A stretch of DNA of 64,000 nucleotides from contig WBMV01002769.1 of assembly GCA_013396655.1 (NCBI GenBank), positions 1,072,656-1,136,655 on the forward strand, written 5' to 3'. Below, in pieces: positions 50,871-63,700 of the stretch. Under the pieces are notes generated by a model. That model was not told the origin of the DNA and did not search any database. It saw nothing but the letters and a program-made list of their open reading frames with translations. This DNA is from Campylorhamphus procurvoides (Eukaryota; Chordata; Aves; Passeriformes; Dendrocolaptidae). Position 1 is the stretch's first letter. Each line of letters begins with the position of its first letter. The translations under genes and the position numbers were made by a program.

Positions 50871-53800
50871 TTTAGCATTGTAAAAATAACTATTCAAAAA
50901 AGTAACTGCTTAAAACCTCAAAAATAAAAGCAGATAAATTACATTAATTGAAGAGATTGGAATCAAGTAATGTATTCCACCTTTTTTTCATAACTATTCT
51001 TTCTTTGTGTTGCAAGAAACTGTCTTTTGAAAGTCTGGAGAATAACTTTCATAACTTGAAATTAATTCTGTTAGGTTACCTCAGTTTGATGATGCTGAAA
51101 TGAAACAATCATCCTTTCTAATGACCTAAACTTTAAGAAATAATATTCTCTCTCACTTTCTGAACTTTGGGTATGTTAGGGAGTTTGTCTATAAGGGTTA
51201 TTCATGTGAAGAAAAACACTGGGTGTGTGCCTTCTAAAGACCTCTGTAAATCAACAAAGCTATACATAGCACAGTCTGATGTAGTTACCAGCTGATATTT
51301 CTGCAAAGACACTCCAAATGAGAGAGGAAATTCCAAACTTCCTTATTATTCCAACATGCTGAGGTTGATAGTCAATAAAAGTTTTCCAAGTTTTATTTAG
51401 TATATTGGTGGCATTTGGTTGGTTCCAGTGGCAGGTATCCTTTGTTTCCTACTCTTTGTTAGCTATTAACTTTTCATTAGTGTTGCATTTCTGAAACACT
51501 CCATTTTTATTATATGAGGTACAGCAATCAACCCATTTCCACTAAAGCATCCCAACAACATCCCCTTTTGCCTAACTGTTACTAAAAGGCAGTGTTACTG
51601 TTAATGGTTTCACAGAGAGTGTGTTGATTTTATGTATGGAATTTGGAAAGCTATCCTTTCAGAATCTTGTTTTCTAAAGCAACATTGCATGTAGAAGGGG
51701 GAACTAAGCCTAAATATTGCATAGCTTTGGATTTCTCTTTTCAAGCTTTGGTGCCATTCTTGTTGTCATAAAGCAGTCAGTTTCTGCAAACCCAGGTAAT
51801 CCAAGCTGAAGAATAATAATTAAAAAAAATTCAAAAAAGGAAACAAGCCAGATTGAAGGGAAATAAATGTGGTTAGCAAATTAAAACAAAAACAAAACCC
51901 CAAAACTAAACTCTGATGTTGGTGTAACAGGGAATAAAGCAAAAGCAAAATCAGAATAGTCATGGTAGTGACTAGAATGAGTATATGATTAAATATATCC
52001 TCTTTGACCAGAATGGACCTATATTTAAGCAAAATAAGAAATGTATAATCCTTTTTCTAACACACAAGAAGTACACAACTGAGGAAAAATGCTAAATGAT
52101 CCACATGGACATGGCTAAGATATCTTAGGAAAGTAACAGCCAAAGTGTGATTAATAAATATTGGAAAGAGACAGATCTAGTGGAAGGCTGTCTCTTACCT
52201 GAAAAGAAGCTGATTGTTCTAAATTTGATATTTAGCTCCTACCTCTGCTGTCTGAGGTGCAGTTTTCAGCCCTGTGCTGGGGCGGGTTATCAGCCCCTTG
52301 CCAGTTGTGTAACTGCCAGCCAAGCAGATATACCTTTTGGCATCTTTTTTTTTTTCTCCTTTAGTAGGTGTGACTCCATTTTAAAATTTACCTTGGGGTT
52401 TTTTTTAGTGCATAAAGGTGTTAACCACACCATGAAGTGAAATTAAAATGTTGAGATGACAGGATTAGGATATATGAGAAGAAATGGAATGGTATTGAAA
52501 GAAATTACCTTTCAAAAATGAAGAGGCCATTTTATTTTTCAAAAGTGAAAACATCCTGGAATTGTGGTGGTGGCAAAAATTAAAAGCTCCCTAAATCAGC
52601 TGTTAAATTCTTTTTGTTAATTTATTATGTGGATCTGCATTTGACAGTTCATCCTCATTTCCTTTTGTTTTATTCCTTCTCAGATTTAAAAGCAAAACAT
52701 TCCTTTTCAATTTTGTCAGGCAGATGATCAGTTAGTACCTTTGTGGTATGTTGTGCTGTTATTGATATAGGTGCTCCAAAATAAACAGTAAATTTCTGAA
52801 GTTGGAAGTTTTTCAGGATTCTCTGTATGCATTGCAATCCTGGATAAAGGCATGTTTGGCTAAACCTGCTTATCTTTTATGCAGATAGTCTAGTTGGAAT
52901 TGCTATACAGCAGTGTTGCCAGGTATTTCTGAAACAAGAATGTACATATATTGTTCATAAATACATTGGAATAAAATTCAGTGATCTCTCTCCTAAAGAG
53001 CCTTAGAACAAGTTTTTTATCAGACAATCATACCAAACAATAAAGCTTGTCAGAGTCCAAGAAGGCAGATTTGAACATGGGAGTCCAATTTGTAAGCAGA
53101 TTTACATAAGAACATGTGTGCTAATGTATAATATTTATTGAAGCAGGACTAGAAGACTTCTGCAGAGAGTCTTGACTTGTCAGATTCCATGATACTTGCA
53201 GAAAATATATTCTGTTTGCATAACTGTGCAACTTCTGCTCCTTAAATGGAATTTTCTATAAACTTCTGCTTTATTAATACCTATTAGAAAATAAATCCCC
53301 TAGACTTTTTACCATTCCATTTTCACACTATTTTTTATAAATCTGTTACGAAGCATTTCATGTTGTCTCTGATCATAGACACAGCTTCTCCAGGGAAGGG
53401 GTGTTTGAGCATGACAGTCTATAAAATGAAACTCACCATCTGTACCCTATTCCTGGCCACCATTCCTACAGCTTGAGAGAAATTAGCCATGTATTTTAGG
53501 AACTATCACTGGCAACTAATCTACATTTCATCATCTGGAATACTGAGCTCACTTCACTCCTTCAAAGATGCAGTGTGTGTTTTCTTATTCCCATGCCATA
53601 TAAAATAAATAAAATTCCAGAAATGTACTGTTTTAATGTCAATTCGATTAGTTTCAGTGATTGTTGTGTGTTTCACGTATTCTTTGCAGTTAAACACATC
53701 ACTGACTTGATTCCAAATACCTGGAGGCAGTAGGCTGAAATAAAGTTCAAACCTGAAATCATAGGATTCTGCCAAAGCCATGCTTTAATGTGGAGTTTGA

Positions 53801-56119
53801 CAATAGTCTCTTTATCAAGTGGAAAAAGCAATGGTTGATGCTGTGAATGTACCTAAATATAGCAGTGAGTTATTAAAACTGTGACAATCACCAGAACTCT
53901 TCTTTTCCTTTAAATTACTGTACTCACAAGTTCTTGGAAACATTCTTGGTGTGTTCTGGGTAAGAAAAAAACATCACTTACTTTGAAGAGAACTAAAAAT
54001 TCTCACTAGAAATTTCTATACAGTAAAATGAGTTGGTATACTTTCTAAATAGTCAACAGCATTCTGAATAGCAATATATTCTCCCATCATATTTATTCCT
54101 ATACATCCATCTTCTGAAAAATATGACTTTTACTAATTTACAGTTACATCATCAGAGGCTGCTTCTTTTTCTTTGACACCTCTAACTATGGGAAGCATGA
54201 GAAAACTGACCTTCCCGTTCCTCACCCTCCTCATTGTGCATCAGAAGCTATTCAGAAGTATTCTTGTCTGCTGCAGTCCAAACAATGACAAAGTGGAGGC
54301 GGGAGAAAAAAAAAAAAGAGAAAAAGAAAAACAATAACTAAGGCTCTCTGCCCATCCTTCCACTGTGTGAACAGGGAGGATTTGAGGGAGTCTTTCTCAT
54401 GTGATAGGATTGCACCAAGACTTCACAAATTAAAGGATATTTTTTAGATAACTCAGTAAGTGGAGTGAATTGGAGGGGAGGGGAAGACTTTTAGAAGCAC
54501 TTCTCAGTTATGCATTTCTATGCAAAGAGCTGGTACCAATGAAATAAATGTTTTTGTTGTAAGTACAGATACAAATGCAAACCAGGCTTTGCCTACTAAT
54601 ACTCAGATTCACAAGAACAGTTTTAGATTCCTACTTTAAAAGGTTGGCCAATAAACCTGGGCATGTTTTTTAACACTGTGGATTTCTCATTAATTGAGTT
54701 TCTGTAGTGTTATTTACTTTGTTAGTTGGAGTTCTCTACCTAATGTTTGTGGCTGTTCATCTTGGGAATAGAGAGGCACTACTTGAGTAGAAAAATTATA
54801 CCTATTTCCCAAAATTCTTAATAAAATGGAAAAGAGTTTTACTATTATTTTACCATTTTATAGTAATTAGGTTTCTTAGGGGAAGTTGTGTCTGTGACTC
54901 AATATGATTGCATCTTTTCACTGCTGAGAATTTTTTTTAACCATTTTGAAATGTGTGTCTAAAATGGTAGTTACACATTAAGGTATAAGGTAACTTCAAA
55001 GACAGCTTTAAGAAAGAAATACAGGTTTAAATTCTCTTATCTTTGTCACAAAGTTTATTTGTTGATTCTAAAGGAATTAAATTGATAAATGCAGTGCTCA
55101 GGTAGCACCCTGTGACATTTTAACCTGGGTTCAAAGCTTCTCTTGTGGTTCAGCTCCCTCAGAGAACCTTTGATGTTCTTACATTCATTCACCCCTCATT
55201 TGCTATTGTCTTAAGTATTTACCTTCTGGAGTTTATTTAGGAAAGGTATTCTAGGATGTAGCAGCATATCTTAAAGCAGAACTGTGGTAGGATAGAGATG
55301 CTTACAGAGATGCTAATCACCTGTGATCTGTCATGTACTTACATATAAATTGCAAGGTCATTACTAAACATAAATGATTCTGGATTATTCAATATGAGGA
55401 AGAAACTGTATGCTTCCTTGAAAGATATTTAATTTTCTTTTTGAGGTGGTTTTCAGATTTGAGCATTGATTTTAATTTTTTTAACTCCAACATTTGAGTT
55501 AGAAAAAAATCCTTGAAACTAGTTTGAAAAATAAGCTTTTCAACATATAGTTACTTTTTATAATCCATATAATTTTCAATAGCAATTTTTTACAGTTTTG
55601 TGTGAGCAAAGTAATATGTGTGTGCAGAAGATTTCATCTGTTCTGTTCACTGGAAAAATGAAATAGTTTATGAGGCATTTGATATCGAAACTGAGTAGAA
55701 CGCCTGCCTTCTCTTTATTGCATGACTGACCAATGGGACTATTGCAATTCATGCACAAGGTTGAAAATTAAACTCGGAAGAAGTAGCATAATCTGAGTGT
55801 GCAATGTGAAGACAGAATTGCACAGTTACAGTGTTTTCTAGAGGGGAGCACTGTTGAATGATTATTTGCATAATTCCTGGGTATAAGATTTATTTCTCTT
55901 GGTTTATTTTAGAATTCTTTTTTCAATTGCTAAATGTGCAAAGCTGCATTATGAAATTGAAATGGTAATATCAGGATTTAAGGATAAAATGAAAAAGTAA
56001 CAAGTTAGTTTTAAAATCAAAGATAAATATCAACATAATTTGTCATTGAAGTTCAGAAAACTTAAGGATAAAAGGAATTTCAGGGGCTCAGATTTCTTTT
56101 TATTTGTTCATCATAAGAG

Positions 56120-56988
56120 CACCAATTTTTGTTCCAAAATCTCCCAGTTTTGGTGAAAACAGAATTTCTCAATTTCAGCTCTACTCTCTGCAGACTTCCA
56201 TTGTTTCCTAATGCTGTCTATTTGTTTCTTCTATCCAGTCACAAGTTTCTGTTCACAACATGCGGTTTTGTTTTCATGTTCTAGAATAGTCAAGTTCATG
56301 GTTAAGATTCCTCATGGAATGGACTCCCCTACTGCTGTTGGTATTGGTAGACAAGCAGTAATTTGTGACACATTTTGCAAATTGGCAAACTCTTTGATTA
56401 ATCCTAAAATCAAATTTTCTTCTTGGGTTTTTCTTGGGAGGTGTATTAATTGTTCTGTGTCTGCCTTTTAATCCTTTCCTTCTTAGTCTGTGTTGGGGCA
56501 ACTTCTGAATTACCAAATTGGCTAATTCAATTTCCTTGCTCTTTTTCTAATTCTAAACAGCATCCTTGTTTTGAAGTTTGGCGTTCCCTACAAATCAATT
56601 CTTGTTTTGGATTTTGTAACATTCAGCAATATTTTGGGCCTTTTTGTTTATTACTTTCAAGTGGTTGACAACAAAAGTCATCTTTACTCAACAAATGATG
56701 ACATTGATCTCCATCCTTCAAGGTGATAGAATGTACTACTGTGTCATTTACCTCTGCCTCTAATTTTAGGTGCAATTCTTTCTTATCTTTTTCCCAGTTT
56801 ACTTGCAATTTATCATGATTAAAATCTGGAATCTGAGTAAAATCACATCTCAACTGCAGTGGATCTCCATACCTTATTGATACTTCTTGATCAGTTTTTG
56901 CCTCAATCCAAGCTCCCACTAACAATAATCTCCAAATCAATATCCATTCTCCCCAGATTTCAAGGTGATGTATAGGATTAGGTGGCAT
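56120..56988 (-). pseudogene. env: Retroviral env (surface subunit) remnant
   Basis: A minus-strand frame starts at 56,988 and runs 121 codons. It has a hydrophobic, Trp-rich segment at residues 11-28 (IWGEWILIWRLLLVGAWI) that would serve as a signal peptide. A polar region follows, with an NDT glycosylation sequon at 81-83 and Cys at 48, 96, 106, 107 and 121. The frame is closed by a stop near 56,623. Further Cys-containing env-like sequence continues in broken frames (including CQFAKCVTNYC near 56,370) towards 56.1 kb. The start lies just after the pol remnant, as in class I proviruses. Assignment to env rests on position, leader and cysteine content; I cannot match it to a particular env family, and no transmembrane subunit is recognisable. 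Confidence 0.65.
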
Positions 56989-57039
56989 ATCTAAAAGTCA
57001 GTTTTGAAGTCTTAGTATCCCTATTAATAATCCTTCATG

Positions 57040-58010
57040 CTGGCAGGGCATTCTTCAATCTAATATAAGATATCTGTCCTTCTGATTCAGCTATCTTAAT
57101 CGTGGTAAAGGTAGTTAGCAGTAGTTGAAAGGGTCCTTGTCAACATTCCTGGATTGGTTCAGAAGTCCATGTCTTCACATAGACATAATCTGGTTTGAAA
57201 TCATGAACTGGATTTTCCTAAGTTAACTGTTATTTCCACACTAGGAAGCTTCTTAAACCGGTCAAAGTTTTTCCTAAAGAAAGCAAATACTGATATAAAT
57301 AATATTTCCCTTTTACATGCATTTCCATGGTAGGATTCGGAGATACATATGGTTTCCCATAAAATATTTCATAAAGACTAAAACTAGTCCTTGTCTTTGA
57401 CTTCAACCTTTTTCTTAAAAAGCAAGGGGAACACCTACAGCCTTTTCGGACTTGTGATATTTCACCAATTTGCCTTTTTGTATTCTGATTCATCCATTAT
57501 AGTTTTCCACTGGATTGTGATCTCCGTGGAGTATGTAAGCCCCACTGAACTCCCAATCTTGCTTATATCTTGGACTATTTCTGTCACAAAATATAGTCCT
57601 CTATCTGAAGACATCCCTATCAGGATCCCAAATCTTGGAGTTGTTTCTTGTGATAATCTCCTTATCAGTTCTCTCACTCGATTGGTGCAACATGAGAAGG
57701 CTTCAGGCCATCCAGAAAAAGAATCAACTTATACCAATAAATACCAATGTCCTCCTAATCTAGATAATTCTGAAAAATCAATTTGTCAATAGTCTTCTAG
57801 TTCAACTCCTAATTTCAAACTCTATGATGGTGGCTTTTTCAATTAATTAGATTATTTTGCAAGGAGATTTCACATTTTGTGGTTATAGATTTGACAATTC
57901 CAACCATTCTTGAAGAGATCACATTTTGTTTTAGTCATGCTATCAATGCCTCTGCTCCCCAATAATATTCCTCATTTAAAATTTGTTTTCATCTTGCCAT
58001 TGTGCTTCTT
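57040..58010 (-). pseudogene. pol: Retroviral pol, integrase remnant
   Basis: The minus strand carries, in order: a degraded N-terminal zinc-binding region (about 58,010-57,850); the catalytic core with SFSGWPEAF, then GILIGMSSDRG; and a C-terminal region with SLYEIFYGKPY and YVYVKTW. Of the three catalytic acidic residues, the first (codon at 57,777-57,779) and second (57,603-57,605) are present, 58 codons apart in the same frame. The third position, about 35 codons on, reads as a stop (57,497-57,499). A frameshift lies between the second and third positions, and in-frame stops occur upstream and downstream. Integrase inserts proviral DNA into chromosomes; this copy cannot make an active enzyme. 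Confidence 0.88.
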
Positions 58011-58094
58011 GTCATAAAAATAATGAAAAAAGTAGGTACACTAATACTGGTTATGTAGTCATATGTAGTATGCAGTAAGTACTGCTTTGTATCC

Positions 58095-58137
58095 TATATA
58101 TTGTATATATAGTGTGTATATATATATATATAGTATA
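58095..58137. repeat. Interrupted (TA)n microsatellite
   Basis: TA-rich run with GTG interruptions, about 90 bp beyond the edge of the retroviral fragment. Imperfect, so probably older and less variable than the 12.7-kb TA run. Confidence 0.85.
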
Positions 58138-60254
58138 TTGCCATTTTTGTTCCTTGTACACTGTTTGCCACTTGGCAATTTTCTAGGATCAATATGGAAA
58201 AAGGTAATTAAGCCTAAAAGGAAGGAGAGTTAAGCTGCAGCTCCAGAACTGCCCACAGAATGCATAGTAGCAGTGAAGATTTGGGATCCTCACTACTAAG
58301 TTTCTTTTGGACTGTTGATTTGCCCTTTTCCCAATTGACTGTAATCTACCTGTTATTGTTAATCCCTGAGTAGACACCCTAACAAAGGCGGATATGCTAA
58401 AGAGTCCTAATGATGTTCTGATTCTTCCAGAGTTTTAACAGGACTGTGGGAGAAAGGGAATCTAAGACCAATCTCTATAAATTCAGTGTGGAATTGTGCT
58501 TAAAATTCAAGAGGGAAAAGAGAGAAGTACCTGATCCATAGCCTTTTTCTGCTCTGTTATGACTTTGGACAAGTTAGTTGGAACATTTGTTTGTCCTGAA
58601 TTTCCAAAGGTCCAGAACAGTGTGAGTAACATTGACATATCTTTGTAAAGCATTTGTTGGGTGAACAATAATATACAAATGTCCTTTGGAGTGAGATCAT
58701 ATAAAAAAAAAAGATGGGTTTGGAAAAAGAAGTATGAATTTTATTATTTTTTTTCCAGAATGTCCTCGATTACAAGGTAAGAGCAGTAGGCAGAGGTCTG
58801 ATAAACATGGCTTTTAGTTGTTCATCTAGCATTTGAGTCACATAGGAACTTTCAAGGAGTATCTCCTTAGTGTCTTGCTTTAGTTCTTAACACAATGACC
58901 CTTTAAAATAATGTCCAGTTTAGCTTGTGACAAAGAGGTGAAGCTGAAGCGACTTCTGTGATCTTGGTCTGCTCAGTCATAGATCCTTGAAAATAGTCTG
59001 AAACGATAGTCATCAGGCTTTTCCTTCCTGGACAATTTCTCTCTTTAAACATACAGATATTCCATGGAACCTGAGTCTGGTCAGACCTCCTACCCTTAGA
59101 CTTGCTGAAAAAAAAAGTGGCTAAACACTTGTGATTGAGAAATTTGGAGTTTTAATATTTTGTTGTTGTGGAACTCACAGAATTGATTTTGAGTGGTCTT
59201 AGTACTATCAACCTCCCATCCAACACTTCTTCTAAGATTCAAGCTGATTAGCCATTTTTAAATTACTTTTAGCAAAGCAGTGGATAATAACTGGTTCTTG
59301 AAAGAAAGTTTTCCCTAGTGAATATATTACACTCGTAAGGCAGCTTGGATAGATTTATTGATTCTGTCTGGAAATTCAAACTGTAACCTTGAACATTTTG
59401 TGATCTTCACGGAGATATGTCCAAATTACTGCCAGTGCCAAGTATTGTATTTAATTCACATTATTAAATTATTTTTGTAAAAATATATTTAATTAAATAA
59501 TTACCAAGATATATCACTGATATTTGCAGAGCAATTTTTACACAGTATCTGCTATCAAATTTTATCAAACAAATGTCTTTCTACTCACTTCTTATTTCAA
59601 TACTGTAGTATAAATTCTGACCTACAACTATAAATAATAATCTTAATGTATGACTATGTGCATGAAATCATATTACATATATGTGAACCTATAAACTCTT
59701 CTTATGTGGGTAAAGATGAATAATAATCTGTGCTTTGTAAAAGCAGCCAATAATCAGCAATCTGTGTCCTTGTCTTTATAATAAAGGGATACTTTTTAAT
59801 CCTAATTAGGCATACATCTTGATCAACTGCATACTTCAGTATTACATGTGAAGTTTTTTAAGCTGTGATATTGTAGCTATCTAATCACTTGCTGCTGCAA
59901 CCCTGTTTTTTGCTATCGCAAAAAAATACATGCATTTCTTATCATCACTATGGTTTTAATCCAATAAATTCAATATGTAAAAGTACACACACAATAAGCT
60001 GGAAAAATATTTCTGCAAGGGCCATGCAAGTAATCTACTTCTGTTTGAGACAGAAGCTGAGCAAATATCACAATCTACTAGTTTTCAAACATAGATTTTT
60101 TAAATTTCCATTTTATTGAAAATCTCTAACAAAGGAAAAACAGCTCTGTAATTTTTCTCTCTGAATAATAATGCATGTTTACTAGCCCCTTACAGGTAAC
60201 TAAGACCAGTAATAATTGGTTTTAGTTAAGAAATTTTTTTAATTTGAAATTTCA

Positions 60255-60267
60255 TGCTGAGTCAGTG
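60255..60267. promoter_or_regulatory. MARE/NF-E2-like motif
   Basis: TGCTGAGTCAGTG matches the 13-bp palindromic Maf recognition element (TGCTGAGTCAGCA) at 11 positions and contains a complete AP-1 core. Isolated in AT-rich sequence with no recognised gene nearby; binding is only a possibility. Confidence 0.25.
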
Positions 60268-60739
60268 ATGTAAAAGGCTGTGTTTTATAAACGCATGCAT
60301 AAAATCAGTAATCATATTACCTAAAGTTCTGTAATTTAACCTTTAGTGTAAAAAATACTTGTTGAACATTTTACCATTTTGTGTGTGCTTTACAGTAAGA
60401 GCTCTTTTGAGACATAAACCTTGTATGCACCTGTCAAAGGGATTCCCCAGATTCCATACTCATGCCTGTATGTAATTTAGTAACTGAATAACTTTATCTT
60501 ATCTTGTTTCAATTTCAGATTAATTTGGTGCTGCTGTAAAGTGAAGTTCTGGTAGGACAGTGTCTAGCCAGTGCTGTGTTAAGGTTCAATATGGACTAGT
60601 GAGTACCCATTAACATGGAACCCTTCTAAAGACAGGTGATAGAGCCAGCCTTAGTTCGGTAGTCACACCTTTAAATAAAAATCAGTTGATTGTATTTCAG
60701 GATGCTTCTGAAACTGCAAGCTGCAAAGAAAACCCTAAG

Positions 60740-60767
60740 AATTAGTTTGAAATAATTAGTTTGAAAT
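60740..60767. repeat. 14-bp perfect tandem duplication
   Basis: AATTAGTTTGAAAT occurs twice head to tail without mismatch. Recent local duplication. Confidence 0.92.
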
Positions 60768-63700
60768 ACCACTATTAATTATCAACTTACGTATAACTTT
60801 TACTTACCCAGATCAGATTTTTGTTGCTCAGATTTTGCTATTGACTTAGTCAGACAACTGGCAAAAAAATGTGTGGCTGCACTGTTGCAAACCTGAAAGG
60901 GAAATTTTAAAAGTGATTGCACCAATGAATTTGCTTTCTATGAAAAGGAAAGAATCAACGGAGCTTGATTTTTACATATCAGTAGTTCAGGTGTATGCTG
61001 TGGCATCTACTGACTGCTGGCGAGCAGTATCTGTGAAAAGTGCTGATGAAATATATTAGTCAGTAATTAAGAAACATGAAGAACAAAGAAGACATTAGAA
61101 GTAAAAGTAGCAACTTAATTATATTGCACTATATTGAAGGAAAAAAATGGACAGATACCGGGAGGTATGAAACTGTAGGCAATCTTCTAGTGCCAGAAAC
61201 ACATACTTGCTCATGTAGCTACATCTTCACCAGCAAGGTTTTCCTGTTTAGATAGGCAGCAGTGCAGTTTTGCTACTAAACTGATCTTGTGTTTACCTGG
61301 CCAAAGATTTAAAAAGAAAAAGAAACCAGCAAAACAGAAAGCAATTTTTGCAGCCCTATCAAGTTCCGAAAACTGCCAAGGGAGCTCTGTATCTTGTCCT
61401 GTTCCAAACATTGCGTGTACATACATAGTCTGGCCTTGGAAGGAGCTGCAGGTCCTTCCTGAACAGGACACATTCCAGTGTTAGCTATGATCTCAGACTT
61501 AGTTCTGTGTTTAGTTGAAATGCAAATTATATTGCTCAAGGTTTTCAGTTGGACTTTAAAGAATGTGTGAGAGTTACTAATATATTAAAAAGATGGTTCT
61601 TCTCCTTGAGTTAAGGTAAAGTGAGAAGTAGTATTCTTTGAAAAAAATATATTTTTCTATTGAAAAGACTTTTCCTTGCAAGAACCTAGCCTAGAGTATT
61701 CAATGGCAATATGTCAAAAATACAGTCTAGCAAACAGTAATTAGAAGGGTACCTAGGATGGTATAATATATTTACATCTGTCAGTGATGTGCTGTAGATA
61801 CATGACTGATTTCCCTCAGAAACGTTCCATTTGAAAGGCAAATACAGCAACTTCTTCAATCAAGAATTTTTGTTCTCTAGAAAGTATTAATCAAGCAGCT
61901 ACACTGTCTTTTCTTGTTCACAGTATCTGTGTGGCTCTCTTAGCAGGCAGCTACTCCTTCTGGAATCTGTAGAGTTTTTAGCAGGGTAGTTCTGAGGTCC
62001 CAGCAAGGTAGGAAGGGAAAATGGGCTCCCTCTGCTGAGTGGTTGAGTGGTTGTCAACTGAACTACCTATGTGTTTTGTGTTGCCTTAGTTCATATTTTA
62101 TTTTCAAATGGACTATCACAGTACTTAAGCACCTGCATGTACTGGCATAAAATGTGTTCCTAGCAACTGTCAACACTCATCATCTTTATTTCCTGAAGTG
62201 GCAAAGGGCTGGCAATATAAATCTTGCAATTTTTCACCATCTGGAAGGGAGCGCTAGGAGAGTGCTGAAAACAGATGCCAATGGAAATCTAGGTATTATA
62301 GTTGTATTAAATAATTTTGTTGTGCTTCAGTTCCAACTCTGTGCTTTATATATGGCCAGTGTAGGTGATTAATATTTCTTGGGCATTTTTCAGTTTATCT
62401 TGCGCTGAGTGACTTATTACCTTTACTTTTTGCAGGATGCTGGTCTGAATCAAAGGAGCATGAATATGCTGTCCTTTTACAGCAGGGATATTTATACACA
62501 TGTAAGCCCAGAAATTAAAGCTCCCTAGTAATCCACCTTAATTAATTAATTCAAAGCTCTCCAGGTTTTTATGTTAGAAATCTGTCAATGCTGTGCATTT
62601 AGGTACTACATCTCCTAAAGAAGATTTAACTGAATTTTTAAAAGCTGAAAAGGTAATTGAATTTGTCATGGAAACAAGGTTTCTAAATTAAATGTTCATG
62701 AAACATTTATATCTAGAACCCTGTTAAACAGCCATCGTATCTTAATGAAACTGGTAGACTGGAGATAGCTGAATAGAAATTGTCTCAGATCTTGCAGGTT
62801 GTTTGCTGTAGAAGTGAAGATCTCTAGTCTGTGATCTAACTACACAGTAAGTTTATTGAAATTCTTGAGTCTTCTTTTTTAAGTTTTTGGTTCTGTGTGA
62901 TAACCTCCTTCTCATCCTTTCAGTAAATACCCATCAAAGGGAGTTGTGAAGATAAAAATGTGATATTAAGGGGACAAAGCAGGAAGAAAGGGGACTTTCA
63001 GACTCAGGTTTTACTCACACAGAAATAAGCCATGTATGTGAAATAGGCATGACTACTGAACTGCAATTAGATAAATCTAAATACATCTCAAGCCCAAGTA
63101 ATAATGACTGAATTAAAAACTTCACCACCCTGCATTGTTTAACTTAGACTTGAGGTTTATGAAACTTAGTTGTCTTTTTAATGTTGTTACTAGCTGTGCC
63201 GGGCATGATCCTATGAAGGGCTGTTTCCTTCTCTTTCATGGTTCAGTGGTAGTCAAAGGTGTCTTTAATATCAGAATATTCAATATTAATGGATTCTAGG
63301 CAGAGAAATTGTAGGGTTCACTGTGCCCAGTAGAGGAAGTAGATGTGTGTCACTGAAAGTCCTTTGAGAGCGGTAAATAGTGTTAGAAACATGATCAGAT
63401 TGGCTGCTTTGGATTTGGAAGATGTGCAGATGTATTTCCATTATAATCTACAGCTTTAAATTATATTTTAAAGGAACATATTTGAGGTTTCAATTAATAA
63501 CACTAAATCAATGTGAAAACAATGAATGTGAAAATTAAAATTTATGCATTAAGAGTACTCAAGGAAAATAGATATCATAAAACTGAACAGCTGCAGCTAT
63601 CAAAAAATGAAACCAAATGAACTTCTCAAACCTCTGTGTGATGAAATTCAAGAGAATTTCTACTGAGCACTTTTCAAAATTGCAACCTTAAATAATTTGG

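Larger units (their letters stand above)
46965..56119. other. AT-rich non-coding sequence, no gene seen
   Basis: About 9 kb without a recognisable gene. The longest plus-strand frame (50,043-50,468, 141 codons) has no signal peptide, domain or composition that would support a real protein, and I treat it as chance. The retroviral fragment's expected 3' LTR would lie in 54-56 kb on the minus strand, but I see no paired TG...CA ends, polypurine tract or polyadenylation arrangement there. Confidence 0.55.
56120..58010 (-). mobile_element. Endogenous retrovirus fragment, class I (gammaretrovirus-like), pol 3' end and env 5' part
   Basis: Read on the minus strand, the fragment contains the end of pol (integrase) followed by the beginning of env, in the order found in proviruses. 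The gene order, the integrase core motifs and the integrase C-terminal region with a VKTW word point to class I elements. gag, protease, reverse transcriptase and both LTRs are absent or unrecognisable, and stops and frameshifts occur throughout. The upper edge lies near 58,010, where resemblance to integrase N-terminal sequence ends and unrelated TA-rich sequence begins. The lower edge is uncertain (56.1-56.3 kb). It is an old, inactive relic; the host chromosome carries it passively. Confidence 0.85.

Noticed and set aside
57391..57792. 133-codon plus-strand frame
   Set aside because: Antisense to the integrase remnant, whose motifs are clear on the minus strand.
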